Shown: one piece after another, positions 1-11,180 of the stretch
Layout of the letters: each line of letters opens with the position of its first letter
Numbering within the stretch: the first letter of the stretch is position 1
NCBI GenBank assembly: GCA_964036195.1
Contig: OZ038455.1
Location: forward strand, 9,689,855 to 9,753,854
Direction of reading: 5' to 3'
Length of the DNA: 64,000 nt
Source: Sphaerolaimus hirsutus
Lineage: Eukaryota; Nematoda; Chromadorea; Monhysterida; Sphaerolaimidae
Program-made: the position numbers and the translations under genes
The notes under the pieces: generated by a model
The model's input: the letters and a program-made list of their open reading frames with translations, nothing else
Database searches by the model: none
What the model was told of the DNA's origin: nothing

Positions 1-540
1 ATCACTGCAATACAACATGATCTCAGATGATCTTCCCACGTTTCTTGCACATTACCCTGATCGCATATTCATTTCACCTTAAGCAATAATGTGTATGAAA
101 GTGTTGAATACTATCAGCACATTGCCAACACTGGTGGCTTACACTAGCCAAAGATTCATAATCACAACTTAAAGCAGCATTGAGCTAGATCATGTGTACA
201 TCAGTACAAAATGACCGAAATTGTAACCCACACAGTTCCGTTCCACAGTGGGTGGAGCTATAGGGGGAAATTTTGCGTGAAAATGGAAAACACCTGATAT
301 CTTAACCTGTCAAAATCTTATGACCATAGCTTACCCCTAGCGTGAATGGTGAGCACTGTCCAGGGACTTTTCAGCCCGACCATGTATATTTTTAAATAAG
401 AGAAAATATTTATAAAAATTTTTTTATCTATTTATATTTTATCCTGGTTTTTTTTTCTGGAGAGATTTGATTCTACACACACATGTATTTTTTTAAAGAG
501 ATTTTCTGAGATTATATTTAATAATATTGTAGATTATATT
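1..540. other. AT-rich intergenic sequence
   Basis: I see no coding region, RNA gene or recognisable repeat here. The sequence is AT-rich with stop codons in all frames. Confidence 0.5.
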
Positions 541-970
541 TAATGATAATCACCAAAAGGATCTACGCGATGAAAATTGACAGCGGGTGGAAATCGCAGG
601 GCAGTGTTCTCATGCTCATGTCACCTTCATATTTTTCTGTCAGCTGTTCTACCGTTTTTACTTGAAATACACAAAGGGAGTTCATTTTTTCGCCAGTACA
701 TTTTGAGTGGGGGGGGGGTAATTCGAGGGGGGTTATTTTTTTGTCAGAATTTTTTGCGAAAAATAGTAAAGATAAGGCTTTTACATACCTAAAACTGTAA
801 TAAATGTGGCCAAACAGGTTATATTTATTTGTACATGTATACATACATACCTATGTACCTATGTAAATATCTACCATGCTGACATGATGCACAATATTGC
901 AGACGATTTCGATGGGGGTCTATTTTTTCCTTAGCTCGCTCGAGGGGGGGAATTCGAGGTAATACGGTAG
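541..970. repeat. degenerate TACCGTATTT-type MITE remnant
   Basis: The right end reads as an inverted copy of the TACCGTATTT family (aattcgaggtaatacggta at about 950-968). The interior has the family's G-runs and aattcgagggggg motifs. I could not find a matching left terminus, so this looks truncated or decayed. Short ORFs across it are low-complexity artefacts. Confidence 0.5.
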
Positions 971-1407
971 TTACTATTTGTGATAATTCCATAACTCCAT
1001 TAGAAATCCATTACATCTTTGCCATCAAATCAATCAACCGATCAACAATAAAATATTCAAAAATAGGTAGGTATGTGCTTTGTGTCAAATTCACACCTCA
1101 TGGTTCAATACATACCGTAAGATGGTGAACATAGTATTTTTGCATGTTAGGTTGGATACCTTTTTCCATTTACACAATGAAAGAAACGTTCGCGTGTTAG
1201 ATTGAATTTTATGGTAATTGCCGTTTTATAAAAACTTGTCATGTGCATTTGACGCATGGTAAAGGTGACATTGGTAGTTTAAAGGTGCGTTTCCAGCAAC
1301 TTCAATTTTAATACCTCAGAATACGTGGACATAAATTGTGCAAAACAACATTCATATTCTTTATAAATCATAGGAGGTATTAAAATTTGCATCATCTCGC
1401 CATTTCA

Positions 1408-1684
1408 GCCAGTTCCGCAAGTGGAGAAGTGATAATTTGGGAGAGAGAAGTAAAATGAGAAATGCGAAGTGAAATGGCAAAAGCGAAGTGAATTGAGAAG
1501 TAAAATAGCAAAACCGAAGGGAAATTACTTTTTCTTTTTATTTCTTTACTTCGCTTTTGCCAATTCACTTCACTTTTGCCATTTTACTCAGCTTTTGCCA
1601 ATTTACTTGCCAATTCACTTCACTTTTCCCATTTTACTCAGCTTTTGCCATTTTACTTCTCACTTCTCAACTTGCGTAACTGGC
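1408..1684. mobile_element. short inverted-repeat element with GTAAAATGGCAAAAG words
   Basis: The ends are imperfect inverted repeats: GCCAGTTCCGCAAGT on the left and ACTTGCGTAACTGGC on the right. The interior repeats a word like AAGTAAAATGGCAAAAGCG, forward in the left half and reverse-complemented in the right half, so the whole would fold back. It is non-coding. The superfamily is undetermined. Confidence 0.6.
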
Positions 1685-1871
1685 ACCTGACATAACAAAT
1701 TGATCATAATTCATGAATAAATTTTTTGTTTACTCTGAATTCCCATGATTTCCCGTGTGCAACGTGAAGGTCGCGTGCACCTTCTACACGCATCTAGGTA
1801 GGTATTTATATTTGAAGTGCTTTGATTCCGCGCAATGACATGTGATGCGGCAACAATGTGTTGGGTGTATC

Positions 1872-2008
1872 TAGTGATGGAATGGCGCCATGGCGCTGGC
1901 GCCATTCGAGAGGTGCCAAAAGGAGCCGTGCCATTGGCGCTTGACGCCTTTTTCCTGTGGCGCCCTTGGCGCCTGGAGCCCTTTTTCTCTGGCGTTTTTC
2001 CATCACTA
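1872..2008. mobile_element. hAT-like MITE, GCGCC word family
   Basis: The termini are TAGTGATGGAA on the left and its inverse TTCCATCACTA on the right, enclosing repeated GGCGCC words. The octamer GTTGGGTG directly follows the right end and also occurs 4 bp before the left end, which suggests an 8-bp target duplication with a small slip. Related GCGCC material occurs near 3.3-4.4 kb, 42.7 kb, 50.9 kb, 57.3 kb and 59.4 kb. Confidence 0.6.
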
Positions 2009-2216
2009 GTTGGGTGGTAGTTGACTTGTTGGATGAAAATATTTTTTTTAATACATTTTTATTGTTATTTCTGTCGATTGTTGTATTGATTATGGCAGTG
2101 TCTGTGGTTACAGTGCCACCGGAACAAGTTGAGCCAGTTCTTGTCAATCAGCTCACAACACCTACTCATCAGCTTTCCTCGCTAGGAGAGTATAGCGAGA
2201 TTAAAGCTACCCGATA

Positions 2217-3280
2217 ATTAGCCCATGGACAGTGAAGCCAAGTTACCTCGCTCTGAAGCCTAAGTATGACAACATTGAAGCCACATTGATCATTAAAAAG
2301 TGTGTCATTATTCAAATCATTGTGTGTACGTAATTATTAAACCGAATGTGTCGACTCGTAAACGTAGCAGCGTGAACATTTTTAACAGAATTAAAAACCG
2401 ATTGAAGTGAATAGAGCACATCGGATGTGTATTGGCGATTTCGATTCTGAAAGTCGTTAAGTGCCAAAACGATGATTGTTGATATTATAGGCAACACTGA
2501 ATGAAATTGGAGTATGTGTATGTGAAATTGCATGCTTGAGCACAAAATATTCCAAAATACCTGGTGCATAACTTCTGATAATTTTGGCTGAGGTTTAAAA
2601 AATACGGTTTCGATGTCGTTTTAAATGTCGTTCTTTAATCTTCGAAAAACGCCGGCTATTTTTGAGCAATTGTAAGTACGTTATAACAGCTATGTATTGA
2701 AACACTGCATCTGGGTAAAACCTTAGATTTTTTAAAGTAAAGACTTTGGTTTTTTAGACCCCCCTCAAAATTCAAACTCTAAACAAATAAACCCTCGGGG
2801 GGTATTTCCAGGAAATATGGCAAATATGTAAAAACTGGAATTACTTGACTATTTGCAAAATGCTCAAAGCCATAGGCATTTATTCATTTTTTGCAAACTC
2901 AAAACACACTACGTTTCTCTAGAAAACTTACCCTTGTTGGCTACTTCCTTACAAGGCTACTTCCTTCCTAACACGTTCCTTACTTAAGTCGATTAAAATC
3001 TAATTTTATTTCAATAACTCTGTTGAACTGTCAATCGTATGACTATGATTACCTATGAATTTGGTGAATGATTAGAAAAATTGTCATGGCAACCGTTGAT
3101 GTGTAGATACATTACGTAGACGAGTTGAACAAAAATTTACTGTCATGTCTTTGATTCATATCTATACTAAGAGTTTGAACAGTTGTCGATTCCATTCATT
3201 TACATACCATTATGCGTAGCTAAGTAGCTTAACACGCAAATTAATACTGATATATTTTATAAATAAATACATGTAACTAT
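2217..3280. other. intergenic, no recognisable gene
   Basis: AT-rich sequence with no supported gene or repeat boundary. A short stretch near 2760-2815 has the C-run and G-run style of the TACCGTATTT MITEs but no clear termini. Confidence 0.45.
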
Positions 3281-3286
3281 TTCATC

Positions 3287-4366
3287 TAGTGATGGAAAAG
3301 CGCCAAGCGCCAATAGCACCATAGCGCCATTCAGAAACGTGGCACCAGGCGCCTAGGGCGCCACGGAATTCGAAAGAGGGCGCCAAGGCAGCATACAGAA
3401 AATATGGCGCCGAGTTATCAAGGGACCACAGAAAAATTCGTGACTTCATTCATCCCATCCACTTTGGATGACAGTAGAACATATTCAACTGTTCGTTCAT
3501 TCTCTTAACAATCATGTTTTGCTCAACAATAACAATATAGGTAAGCAGCAAAAACGCTGAAAGAAGCACAGTCATATTTATACTGATGTGACTGAAACCT
3601 TTAAAAGAATGCTACCGTTTTTTATGAATACCATATTTCTTCTAATAAAATGGCTTAGGTATGTTTGATAGTAGAGCATCTCCAATAGAACGACAGGTGT
3701 AATAGTGGACATAAAAATAGAATGGTGCCCTTCTGTTGAGGGAATAGTCAAGTATTTTTAGTCATATAACTCACATACTCTGAACTTACCCAAAGTAAGA
3801 GCAGAGTAATATAATATTATGATGTAGAAATCAGCTTGTGTTTTTGTTCAGATAGAATATAGTAAATTTAACCATTGAGTGTGCAGTCAGTTGAATACAC
3901 CTGACATCAGTTCTAAAGATTCAAGCTGAAATCTCCATTCAAAAAAGAATTCACTACAAACAAACACATCAAATTATAAATATTCCAGTATGGTACTGGT
4001 ACGATCATCTAAATGTTTGTATTCAGACAGTCTCAGTGCACCAATCAAGCACCTTCAAATATCTATTAAATACATATGATTAATTGTTACAGCAACAATT
4101 TCCTAATTTCCAAAATTTGCCTGCGGAAAACGGAAACGGAAAACGGAAATTTGACACCCTAATTGTGGCACCCTTTTTGGGAGTGCGCACTAGGCGCCAA
4201 GGGTACCAACGTAAAATCGCGCCAAGTGCTAATGGAGTTATGTCGCCAGTAAAAAAATGGCCGCCAGGCGCCAATGGCGCCACAGAAAATGGGCGTCAAG
4301 CACCAATTGCGCCGTGGCGCGGCGGCGCCCTTTGGCGCTTCAAATGGCGCCGTTCCATCACTATTC
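3287..4366. mobile_element. GCGCC-family element interrupted by other repeats
   Basis: The left end (TAGTGATGGAAAAGCGCC at about 3287) and right end (GGCGCCGTTCCATCACTA ending at about 4366) are inverse copies of the terminus seen at 1872-2008. The space between contains unrelated AT-rich DNA and a partial GGAAAACGG-type element ending GACACCCTA at about 4160. I read this as an old element later invaded. Target duplication is not clear. Confidence 0.45.
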
Positions 4367-4563
4367 ATCACGAATGCAATGCATCAACATTTACCTTAGA
4401 CACCTAATCAGATTGATAGATGTGGCACGGAAAATGTGAATTGACAAATGCTGGCCAGAATGAGTCGTCACGTGTCGTCTGGACAAATCGCCGATGCTGC
4501 AGCTAGCCAATGCACTGGTCAGACAAATTCGCATCTGTGATATTATGCACGCTCTGTTATGTT

Positions 4564-5035
4564 ACCGTATTGCTTCCAATATTATGTATAGGTAATTACC
4601 TCCAATATAAGGTACCATCTACTTGAAGGTATAACTTTTGGCTTTTTGCGTCTGACGAAATAAATACAATGCATACCTCCAATTGAAGGTATGCCTCTAA
4701 TATAAGGCACAGCTGGCTGCGTGCCAAAACGCATAAAATCGTAACAACCATTGTCGAATATGGCGAAACACGATGAAAATTGTGCAGAAGGCAGAAGAAT
4801 GTGATCAATGCCTAATATAAGTTGACATAGCATTGTCTTAATCACATTTTTTTTACATTCCAGTTTGATAAAACGAATTGCGTTATTGTTCACTGTTGGT
4901 TAAATGATTGCAAAATCTGGCGAAAACAATTGAACTGAACGTACCCTCTAATACTTAAAGGGCACCCTTTAATTGAAAGTACAGTAAAAAGCTGACGAAA
5001 TCAATGCAATATATACCTTATATTGGAGGTTAATC
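4564..5035. mobile_element. inverted-repeat element with CTCCAATATAAGGTA words
   Basis: Near the left end ACCTCCAATATAAGGTACC is matched near the right end by an inverted copy, and similar words (AATTGAAGGTA, CTAATATAAG) recur between. The first bases TTACCGTATTGC resemble the TACCGTATTT group. No protein domain is visible. Confidence 0.5.
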
Positions 5036-5052
5036 AGAAATAATTTGCCCCA

Positions 5053-5330
5053 GGAAGCGGCGCCGAGCGCAAAAAAAGCGTGAAAAGTCGATCGAGTACA
5101 AGCAAATTGGATGAATCGCCGAACATTCCCGCGGGTGGAAATGGAACGCGCGCCGCAAACGCTCACGGCAAAAATGCGCATACGAATAAACTTTCGAAGA
5201 GGGCAGCGTCGTACAGCACGTCGACGTCGACCAAAGTGTCAGTTTGGCCCGTACAAACTGTGTTAACCTCAAGTTCGGCACTCTGTTGTAAATTTCTAAA
5301 CTTTGAGGGAAACGCAGTTTATTTATAACA
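5053..5330 (+). CDS. possible low-complexity exon, unrecognised protein
   Basis: A GC-richer island follows an acceptor-like site (TTTGCCCCAG ending at about 5053). Reading on from it gives an open frame to a TAA at 5326-5328. It encodes a Ser/Thr/Lys/Asn-rich peptide with no domain I recognise, including a run of alternating Ser-Thr near 5215. Base composition differs sharply from the AT-rich flanks, which is the main reason to suspect coding. No neighbouring exon was found, so it could also be an unannotated repeat. Confidence 0.3.
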
Positions 5331-5405
5331 TGTCTCTGTGAAGAGTCACGTATTTTAAGACGTAAAAAAGCGTTAAGTGTTTAAAACCACCACGATAGGG
5401 AGACC

Positions 5406-5759
5406 TACCGTATTTCCTCGAAATACCCCCCGGGGGCGATTGTTTCATAGTGGTCCCGAGAGGGGGGGGGGAGTATTATTTCGCCAGAAATTTTTTCAAA
5501 TCCTAGTCCAAAATCGTCGTTTGTGATGTACACTGGGGTAGAAAAATGCATCAATAACTAAAATGTATAGACTCCTGTAGACTAATAGTAGTAGGTAGAT
5601 GGTATAAACACTGTTCTAACGTGATTACGACATTGTTTTAACGTGTGTTCTGCACTACGCAGAACACAAACTGCAGTATTTGTCATGTACGTTCTCTTTA
5701 CACTCAATCTGGGGGGGGGGGTATTTCGAGGGGGGGGGGTATTTCGAGAAAATACGGTA
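5406..5759. mobile_element. TACCGTATTT-family MITE (TA target)
   Basis: It begins TACCGTATTTCCTCG and ends with the inverse CGAGAAAATACGGTA. The subterminal zones carry long C- or G-runs alternating with GAAATA or TATTTCG. The element is flanked by TA. It has the pogo/Tigger style of a TA-targeting element, but family assignment is inferred only from the termini. Confidence 0.75.
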
Positions 5760-6457
5760 TTCATATCGCCTCAAATACAGAGTTGATAGGTAATGGGTAT
5801 TTACGTTAAATAATTTATTTAAGTGCGTACTGAATAAATACTCATGGCTACAATACATAAGTACTGTTTCATTAGCACTGGGTACTTAGATTAGATTAGA
5901 TTTTAAAATGAGATAGAGGGCCATACCTCTTGCGAGGTTACGCCCCTCTCATTACGGTCAATGCCCCAACTGGTCTAACTGCTGTATGGCAGCTCTGCCA
6001 GCTCAGACACAGCCGGTATACATTTTAGTGTGTTTAAGTTTCTCAGTTCTCACGTCTATTTCGATCATCGATCTGTTATTTGGGTTAGACATTTTGAGAT
6101 CATTTTGTCCATCCCCATTCTATGTGAGTGACATGTATTTGATCCAAGTGGGTTTATATCCCACCCACATGGTATACTACATTTTGACCTTATGACACAT
6201 GAACGCTCATATGCATTTGACTTACACATGAACATGATATGATGTACATTTGCCACGATTTTGACGTACGATGATGAACATGTCGCACATATTTTGCGGT
6301 CCCGACCTTTGCGTGTTCGTAATGAGTTATAGCGCGCACCAAGCCAATTCAACTCATTATAGTGTATGCTTCCAATTGGTAATTGATCTATTTCACCATT
6401 TCTATTCAAAATTGCAGTTTCAGACTTAACTTTGTTGTGCAGTACTAGGCGTCTTTT

Positions 6458-8332
6458 TCATAGAATGTGCAGTTTTATGTCATTACTTCTCATAAGACTT
6501 GTGTCAAGGCACAGGTAAACAGCTTTTTTGCTGAGATATACTAGATTATTGGTATTGTTAGGTTTAAATTTTGTGTTGTTAGATAGTGTTTTATCCACGT
6601 CGGAGGCACGTACCAGCCACCTATTCCTATCAATATGCTGCTTATACATGTCATTTGTTATTATCAGTTGATGATATTTGTCTGAGGGCAGCATTCCATT
6701 GATATCAAGCAGTATAGATGCACTACTGCATGAAACAGGAAGACGAGCTATTCTTTTCATTGTTTTAGTGTATATTTTATCTATTTCTACTAAATGTCTT
6801 TTGTCTAATCCTGTTATTTCTACGCCGTACATACAACCTGGTTCGACATAAGATTTCCAGGTGATGTAGCCTACATTCAGAGGCGATATTGTATTGCGTG
6901 TCGCATTGAGAGCTAGTGCACTAAGCTGTTTCATTTTTACAACCACTTTGTCCTTATGTTGTCTAAAAGCATCAGGTCCGCTATTAATAGTTACACCAAG
7001 ATAGCGAATTAATGAAGTTTCTTTTATTCTTTCCAATACGGTTGAGCTTGGACCACCAACTTTGATGAACCAGTCACGTGGTGATGCATGTTGGCACCCC
7101 CATCGTAAAACCTCACTTTTGGGTGTGTTAATACTGACACTCCATTTCCACGCCCATGAGCTGAACACATTCATAAGATGTTCTAGCTCGCTGTCCTTTG
7201 ATGCCATTAGGACAATATTGTCTGCAAAGAAGAGTGCCGGGATTTTAGGCATGTTTAGTCTGCACTTCGCACCCATTTGTGTCTGAAGTAGTTCACTAGC
7301 CAGGTCATGTATATATATTGCATAAAGGGTTGGGCTTAAGGAGCATCCTTGTGCCACCCCTAGTGGGTATTGTAAGATATCACTTTCAAACCCTCCATAT
7401 GTCATGATTGCCACTGTCTTTTTATAGACGTTTGAAATTGCCGGTATTAACTTATTTGGTATCCCCATCTTTGCCATTTTTAACCACAATTTGTCTCTGT
7501 CGACTCTGTCAAATGCCTTCACTCCATCTACAAAGCACGTCGTGAAGCTGTTGCCATTTGCAACAGCAGAGTTGAAGCATGTTTTTAATATTTGCACATT
7601 GTCCAGTGTCCGCCTTCCAGGACGGAATCCACCTTGCATCTCTGTCAGAGCATTGCTGTCTTCCAGCCAGCGGATGAGGCGCCTGTTAAGAACTGACATA
7701 TAAACCTTTTTTATATTACACGACAGCCCCAGTGTCCTGTAATTTTGCAAATTGCCTTTGTCCCCCTTTTTGTGTAGTAGTATCAGTTTACATAGTGCAG
7801 CACTGGCAGGTATCTCCTTGCCTTCCAGCCAGTCATTATATATTTGCACCAGTACCATCTGGTGTTGTTCTTCTAATAACTTCAGGTGTTCATGGTATAC
7901 TCCAGTGGTCCCACATGATTTGTTGTTTTTAAGTGCTACTATTGCCTGTTCTACTTTTATAGCTGAGATTGACTTGTCAAGTTTGGCCGTGTCTTTAGGT
8001 TTACATTGCACCTTTTTTACATCACCCACATCCTGAATGACAGCCCCTGGGTTGTTGTCCATCACAACATCCCAGGCCTTTTTCATTTCCACTTTCATTC
8101 CTTTTACGTCAGTTATTTGAATTCCATTTTGATCATGGATTGTGTGGATAATATTTCTACCCTCATCTCTGATCATGTTCACCTTCTTGAAGATCTCTCC
8201 TATTGTGTCTTTTGCTCCATCCTTGGATATTAGTTTTTTGATATGTTTCTCCTTTTTCTGTCTATCAATATTGGACTTTAAAGCTTTTAGATGTTTCCTT
8301 TCCATTTTCAGATCGTGGTACAGATCACACAC
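6458..8332 (-). CDS. LINE reverse transcriptase domain
   Basis: This 624-codon frame encodes a non-LTR reverse transcriptase. Motifs in order are the fingers region with NYRTLGLS, then GFRPGRRTLDN, the first catalytic Asp block (FVDGVKAFDRV), GVAQGCSLSPTLY, and the second block near residue 369. That block reads FADN instead of the usual FADD/YADD. The second Asp of that motif binds catalytic metal, so Asn should abolish or severely reduce activity. A thumb and C-terminal region follow without a clear zinc-finger motif. The frame is continuous with the endonuclease across one TAA. The clade is undetermined. Confidence 0.85.
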   Translation of the reverse strand: MCDLYHDLKMERKHLKALKSNIDRQKKEKHIKKLISKDGAKDTIGEIFKKVNMIRDEGRNIIHTIHDQNGIQITDVKGMKVEMKKAWDVVMDNNPGAVIQDVGDVKKVQCKPKDTAKLDKSISAIKVEQAIVALKNNKSCGTTGVYHEHLKLLEEQHQMVLVQIYNDWLEGKEIPASAALCKLILLHKKGDKGNLQNYRTLGLSCNIKKVYMSVLNRRLIRWLEDSNALTEMQGGFRPGRRTLDNVQILKTCFNSAVANGNSFTTCFVDGVKAFDRVDRDKLWLKMAKMGIPNKLIPAISNVYKKTVAIMTYGGFESDILQYPLGVAQGCSLSPTLYAIYIHDLASELLQTQMGAKCRLNMPKIPALFFADNIVLMASKDSELEHLMNVFSSWAWKWSVSINTPKSEVLRWGCQHASPRDWFIKVGGPSSTVLERIKETSLIRYLGVTINSGPDAFRQHKDKVVVKMKQLSALALNATRNTISPLNVGYITWKSYVEPGCMYGVEITGLDKRHLVEIDKIYTKTMKRIARLPVSCSSASILLDINGMLPSDKYHQLIITNDMYKQHIDRNRWLVRASDVDKTLSNNTKFKPNNTNNLVYLSKKAVYLCLDTSLMRSNDIKLHIL

Positions 8333-8347
8333 CTCACCCTGTGATTG

Positions 8348-9514
8348 TTATGGTCCATAGATCGATTTAGATTGTGTATAAATACTCGGTATTGTAGCCT
8401 TTTCACATCTCTTTATTTTGCGCCGTGATTTGGCAATCTTCTTGGATTGTTTTTTTATGCGTGCTGGTACTTTTTCCATAACAGAATCTGTTCTGCACGA
8501 CTCTGATGATGATTTGATCGCATCTATAAGTGTTTGATAACACTTAACAGGCATAGTCTTCAACTTGTTTTGAAAAGTTATCTCCTCTCTAACTGTCTTT
8601 GGACGTTTCAGTTGTTTAGTCTCATCACATTGTGACACTGTGTGCTCTAGTTTCATGAATAGAGCATTGTGATCTGATTGTATGGAGCTTAAGTCCCCAC
8701 ATTCATCGATCACACCATGGGACATTGATATGACCCCGTCACTAAAGCATAAATCTATAATTGACTGGGCATTTTTTCTTTTGAATGTCCATAGTCCTTC
8801 CATGTAGCCATTGAGCAGCTGTCGACCTGTTCCACACATAAAATTGTGTGTCATTTTTCCATTCTCGTTAATCTCTGGATTGTTCTTTGATATACCCAAA
8901 TCATCATTACCTATGTGTCCATTGAAGTCACCAACTATTATTGTGCTTTCATTGTTTGCTCTCATACTGTCAATGCTTTTCCCCAGTTCAAGCAAAATGT
9001 TCTCATTAAGTGTTCTAACTTTACTAGATTTTATCACCTTACTATTGTTTTCCAGGTAAACCACTATTATATTCAAATTTTTGTGTTTAGTTTTACTATT
9101 TAAGGTAGAGATATCCAAACATGGGTGGTCAGTTATTTTAATGCTTAGGGTGTTTGACTCGAGTCCACTTGCAATTTTATTTTGTGAATATCTTAGCCCT
9201 TTTCGCACAAAGATATATATTCCTCCATTCATAGATGGCTGTTTGAATGAATGTATGGCTTTATAGCCAGGTACATATGCACTTTCAGCTGCGTTTTCAT
9301 ATTGTGTTTCTGTGAAACACAATAGTTCAGCACCTGTTTTTCTAAAAGTATCTATCAAGCATTTTGATTGATTTTTTAGATAGCGTGCATTTTGATACAG
9401 CACCGATATGGCTAACAATGTCGCCATTGTGTTTGTCGTTACAAGGTCAGATTTGCCGTTACATGCACTCACACAACCAATTTGCCAAAATAACATTATA
9501 AACGCCAGCCACAT
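8348..9514 (-). CDS. LINE apurinic-like endonuclease domain
   Basis: This 388-codon open frame encodes an exonuclease-endonuclease-phosphatase fold protein that would nick target DNA for target-primed reverse transcription. Visible family motifs, with rough residue positions, are a TET/E motif near 70, GDFNGH near 194 and a terminal SDHN near 281. The first ~25 residues are hydrophobic and may not be coding, so the true start is uncertain. The frame ends at a TAA (8350-8348), but the same frame continues six codons later into the reverse transcriptase, so this stop probably interrupts one ancestral ORF2. Confidence 0.85.
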   Translation of the reverse strand: MWLAFIMLFWQIGCVSACNGKSDLVTTNTMATLLAISVLYQNARYLKNQSKCLIDTFRKTGAELLCFTETQYENAAESAYVPGYKAIHSFKQPSMNGGIYIFVRKGLRYSQNKIASGLESNTLSIKITDHPCLDISTLNSKTKHKNLNIIVVYLENNSKVIKSSKVRTLNENILLELGKSIDSMRANNESTIIVGDFNGHIGNDDLGISKNNPEINENGKMTHNFMCGTGRQLLNGYMEGLWTFKRKNAQSIIDLCFSDGVISMSHGVIDECGDLSSIQSDHNALFMKLEHTVSQCDETKQLKRPKTVREEITFQNKLKTMPVKCYQTLIDAIKSSSESCRTDSVMEKVPARIKKQSKKIAKSRRKIKRCEKATIPSIYTQSKSIYGP

Positions 9515-10547
9515 GCGCCCAGCACCCTTTCAAGCCCGCGGTTTGGAGAGTGCGCACATAAATAAGTAAATGAAGATGTTCAGGCACATTAGAGCCAGCT
9601 CCAATGTAGTGGTTTTCACTATTTTAGGCAGTTCACAGGGATGCGATCTTTCTAGCGTAACGTTTTCTTGTTCATATTTAAGGTGTTTATCACTAATATC
9701 ACACATTGCGAAGGCACCACTCGATAAATGTGTAGGCTCAGTATGTGTATCGACATTACTGTTAACCCTGTCGCATGACACGTTTTTGGCCGTCTCATTT
9801 ATCAGAGTGATGTCGTGTAAATTTAACAAAAAATAGCTTTTGATAAAAATACACAAATGATATATAATATAGATAAAACAATTCAGAAACATGTGGAGCC
9901 ATACTTTGATCGGGCGGACGCGATAACCTGCCATCAAATCTGTGGCGGTATGATTGAGTTTGCGCCAGATTAAGAATTCAGTTGACAATAATTTGATAAT
10001 TAAGCAATATGAGTACTCACTTTTGATAAAAGAAATAGTCACGGCGCACCATACTCTCGCCAGGCAGACGCGTTAACCTGCCATCGAATCTGTGCAGCAT
10101 TGGCATTTATTTATTGTAACTATTATCCAATAAAAACAGTTTGCATCCTCATCAATATAGCCTATCTCATAAATCCCCGACTTAACCCCATTTTTCAATT
10201 TGTAAAGATAGTTTTTCGATCCTTCTTGCACATGTTTTAAAATAGATTTTAAAATGGGTATGAAGTTTGTCAAATTTGCAGTATTTTGATGAGTATTTAT
10301 CGAAGTAGGCGAAAAATAAAAAATGCATAAAATCACATATCGCACATGTCCCTGGCGCGCATTGTCCAAGTGTGTATTTCGTTTTTCTTCAGACCCTGCC
10401 TTGTCCATTATGTTAGCAAATTTGATTATAAAAAATGTAAAATGTGCCAGCCAATTGAACCTGTGCAGACAATTGTAATTATTACAAATTTTACATATCG
10501 ATATAGTTGAGTAGGTACTATCAATATCACATGAAATAATATCACCA
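9515..10547. other. LINE upstream region or intergenic; short direct repeat
   Basis: No supported gene. A segment of about 45 bp recurs with differences at about 9902-9948 and 10047-10094 (shared words include GACGCG, TAACCTGCCATC and AATCTGTG). It could be a repeated 5' untranslated unit of the LINE just downstream on the minus strand, or an unrelated tandem duplication. Confidence 0.4.
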
Positions 10548-10747
10548 NNNNNNNNNNNNNNNNNNNNNNNNNNNNNNNNNNNNNNNNNNNNNNNNNNNNN
10601 NNNNNNNNNNNNNNNNNNNNNNNNNNNNNNNNNNNNNNNNNNNNNNNNNNNNNNNNNNNNNNNNNNNNNNNNNNNNNNNNNNNNNNNNNNNNNNNNNNNN
10701 NNNNNNNNNNNNNNNNNNNNNNNNNNNNNNNNNNNNNNNNNNNNNNN
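10548..10747. other. assembly gap of 200 Ns
   Basis: A run of 200 N characters marks a scaffold gap of probably arbitrary size. It removes sequence immediately upstream of the RGS exon. Confidence 0.99.
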
Positions 10748-10995
10748 GCAGTCGGCTAGAAATCACTGAGCAAATCAAATTGGCAGAACACGGTTCCCCA
10801 CTACAACAAAATTCTCTGCACCCGCAATTATTCGAACCATGCGAAGATGCAGTTCACAGACTCTTGAAAATGGACCATTTTTTGCGATTTGTCAACTCGC
10901 CAGTTTTCGCTTCATTGAGAAGGAATAATGAGGAGACGCAGGGTCAGAGCGGCGTCAGAGACAAGGACAAACAAGTGAAGCTGCCCAGCATTTGA
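10748..10995 (+). CDS. C-terminal exon of an RGS-domain protein (partial)
   Basis: The frame is open from the gap edge to a TGA at 10993-10995. It encodes the last helices of a regulator-of-G-protein-signalling fold, a GTPase-accelerating domain acting on G-alpha subunits. The recognisable stretch has a Phe followed by a helix ending in LLKMD, then RFVNSPVF, which corresponds to the family's LMxxDxxxRFxxSxxF pattern. About 20 polar residues follow before the stop. The first 60-80 residues of the domain are missing and probably lie in the gap or in earlier exons. The subfamily cannot be settled. A MITE begins 32 bp after the stop, so the 3' UTR is either short or includes repeat DNA. Confidence 0.65.
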
Positions 10996-11027
10996 TTGTG
11001 TTTCTGTCACTGTGAATGCGTTTCATG

Positions 11028-11180
11028 TACCGTATTTCTGCGAAATACCCCCCCCCCCGACATGGCCCCCCTCAAAATTTCCAGTATGAAATGATAACAC
11101 CCCCACCCCCCCCTCGGAACACTGCCTCAAAATTTCCACTATGAAAAAATAAACCCCTGGTATTCCGAGGGAATACGGTA
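11028..11180. mobile_element. TACCGTATTT-family MITE
   Basis: The termini are TACCGTATTTCTGCG and the inverse CGAGGGAATACGGTA. C-runs fill the subterminal zones. It lies just downstream of the RGS stop codon. Confidence 0.75.

Larger units (their letters stand above)
5888..9514 (-). mobile_element. APE-type non-LTR retrotransposon (LINE), inactivated
   Basis: Read on the minus strand this holds an endonuclease region (9514-8348), a reverse transcriptase region (8332-6458) in the same frame, a 3' untranslated part, and a short tandem tail of the word TCTAA at about 5888-5902. Such a microsatellite-like tail is common in some LINE clades instead of poly(A). The 5' limit is not visible. No ORF1 with a zinc knuckle or RRM was found upstream. 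One in-frame stop and an Asp-to-Asn change in the RT active site indicate a dead or damaged copy. Confidence 0.85.

Noticed and set aside
9530..10042. 170-codon minus-strand frame as LINE ORF1
   Set aside because: It is hydrophobic, has no zinc knuckle, coiled coil or RRM, and overlaps a short direct repeat. It does not look like any ORF1.
9890..10100. tRNA-like or SINE promoter on the minus strand
   Set aside because: A GATTCGATGGC word resembles a B box, but no A box at proper spacing and no cloverleaf could be drawn.
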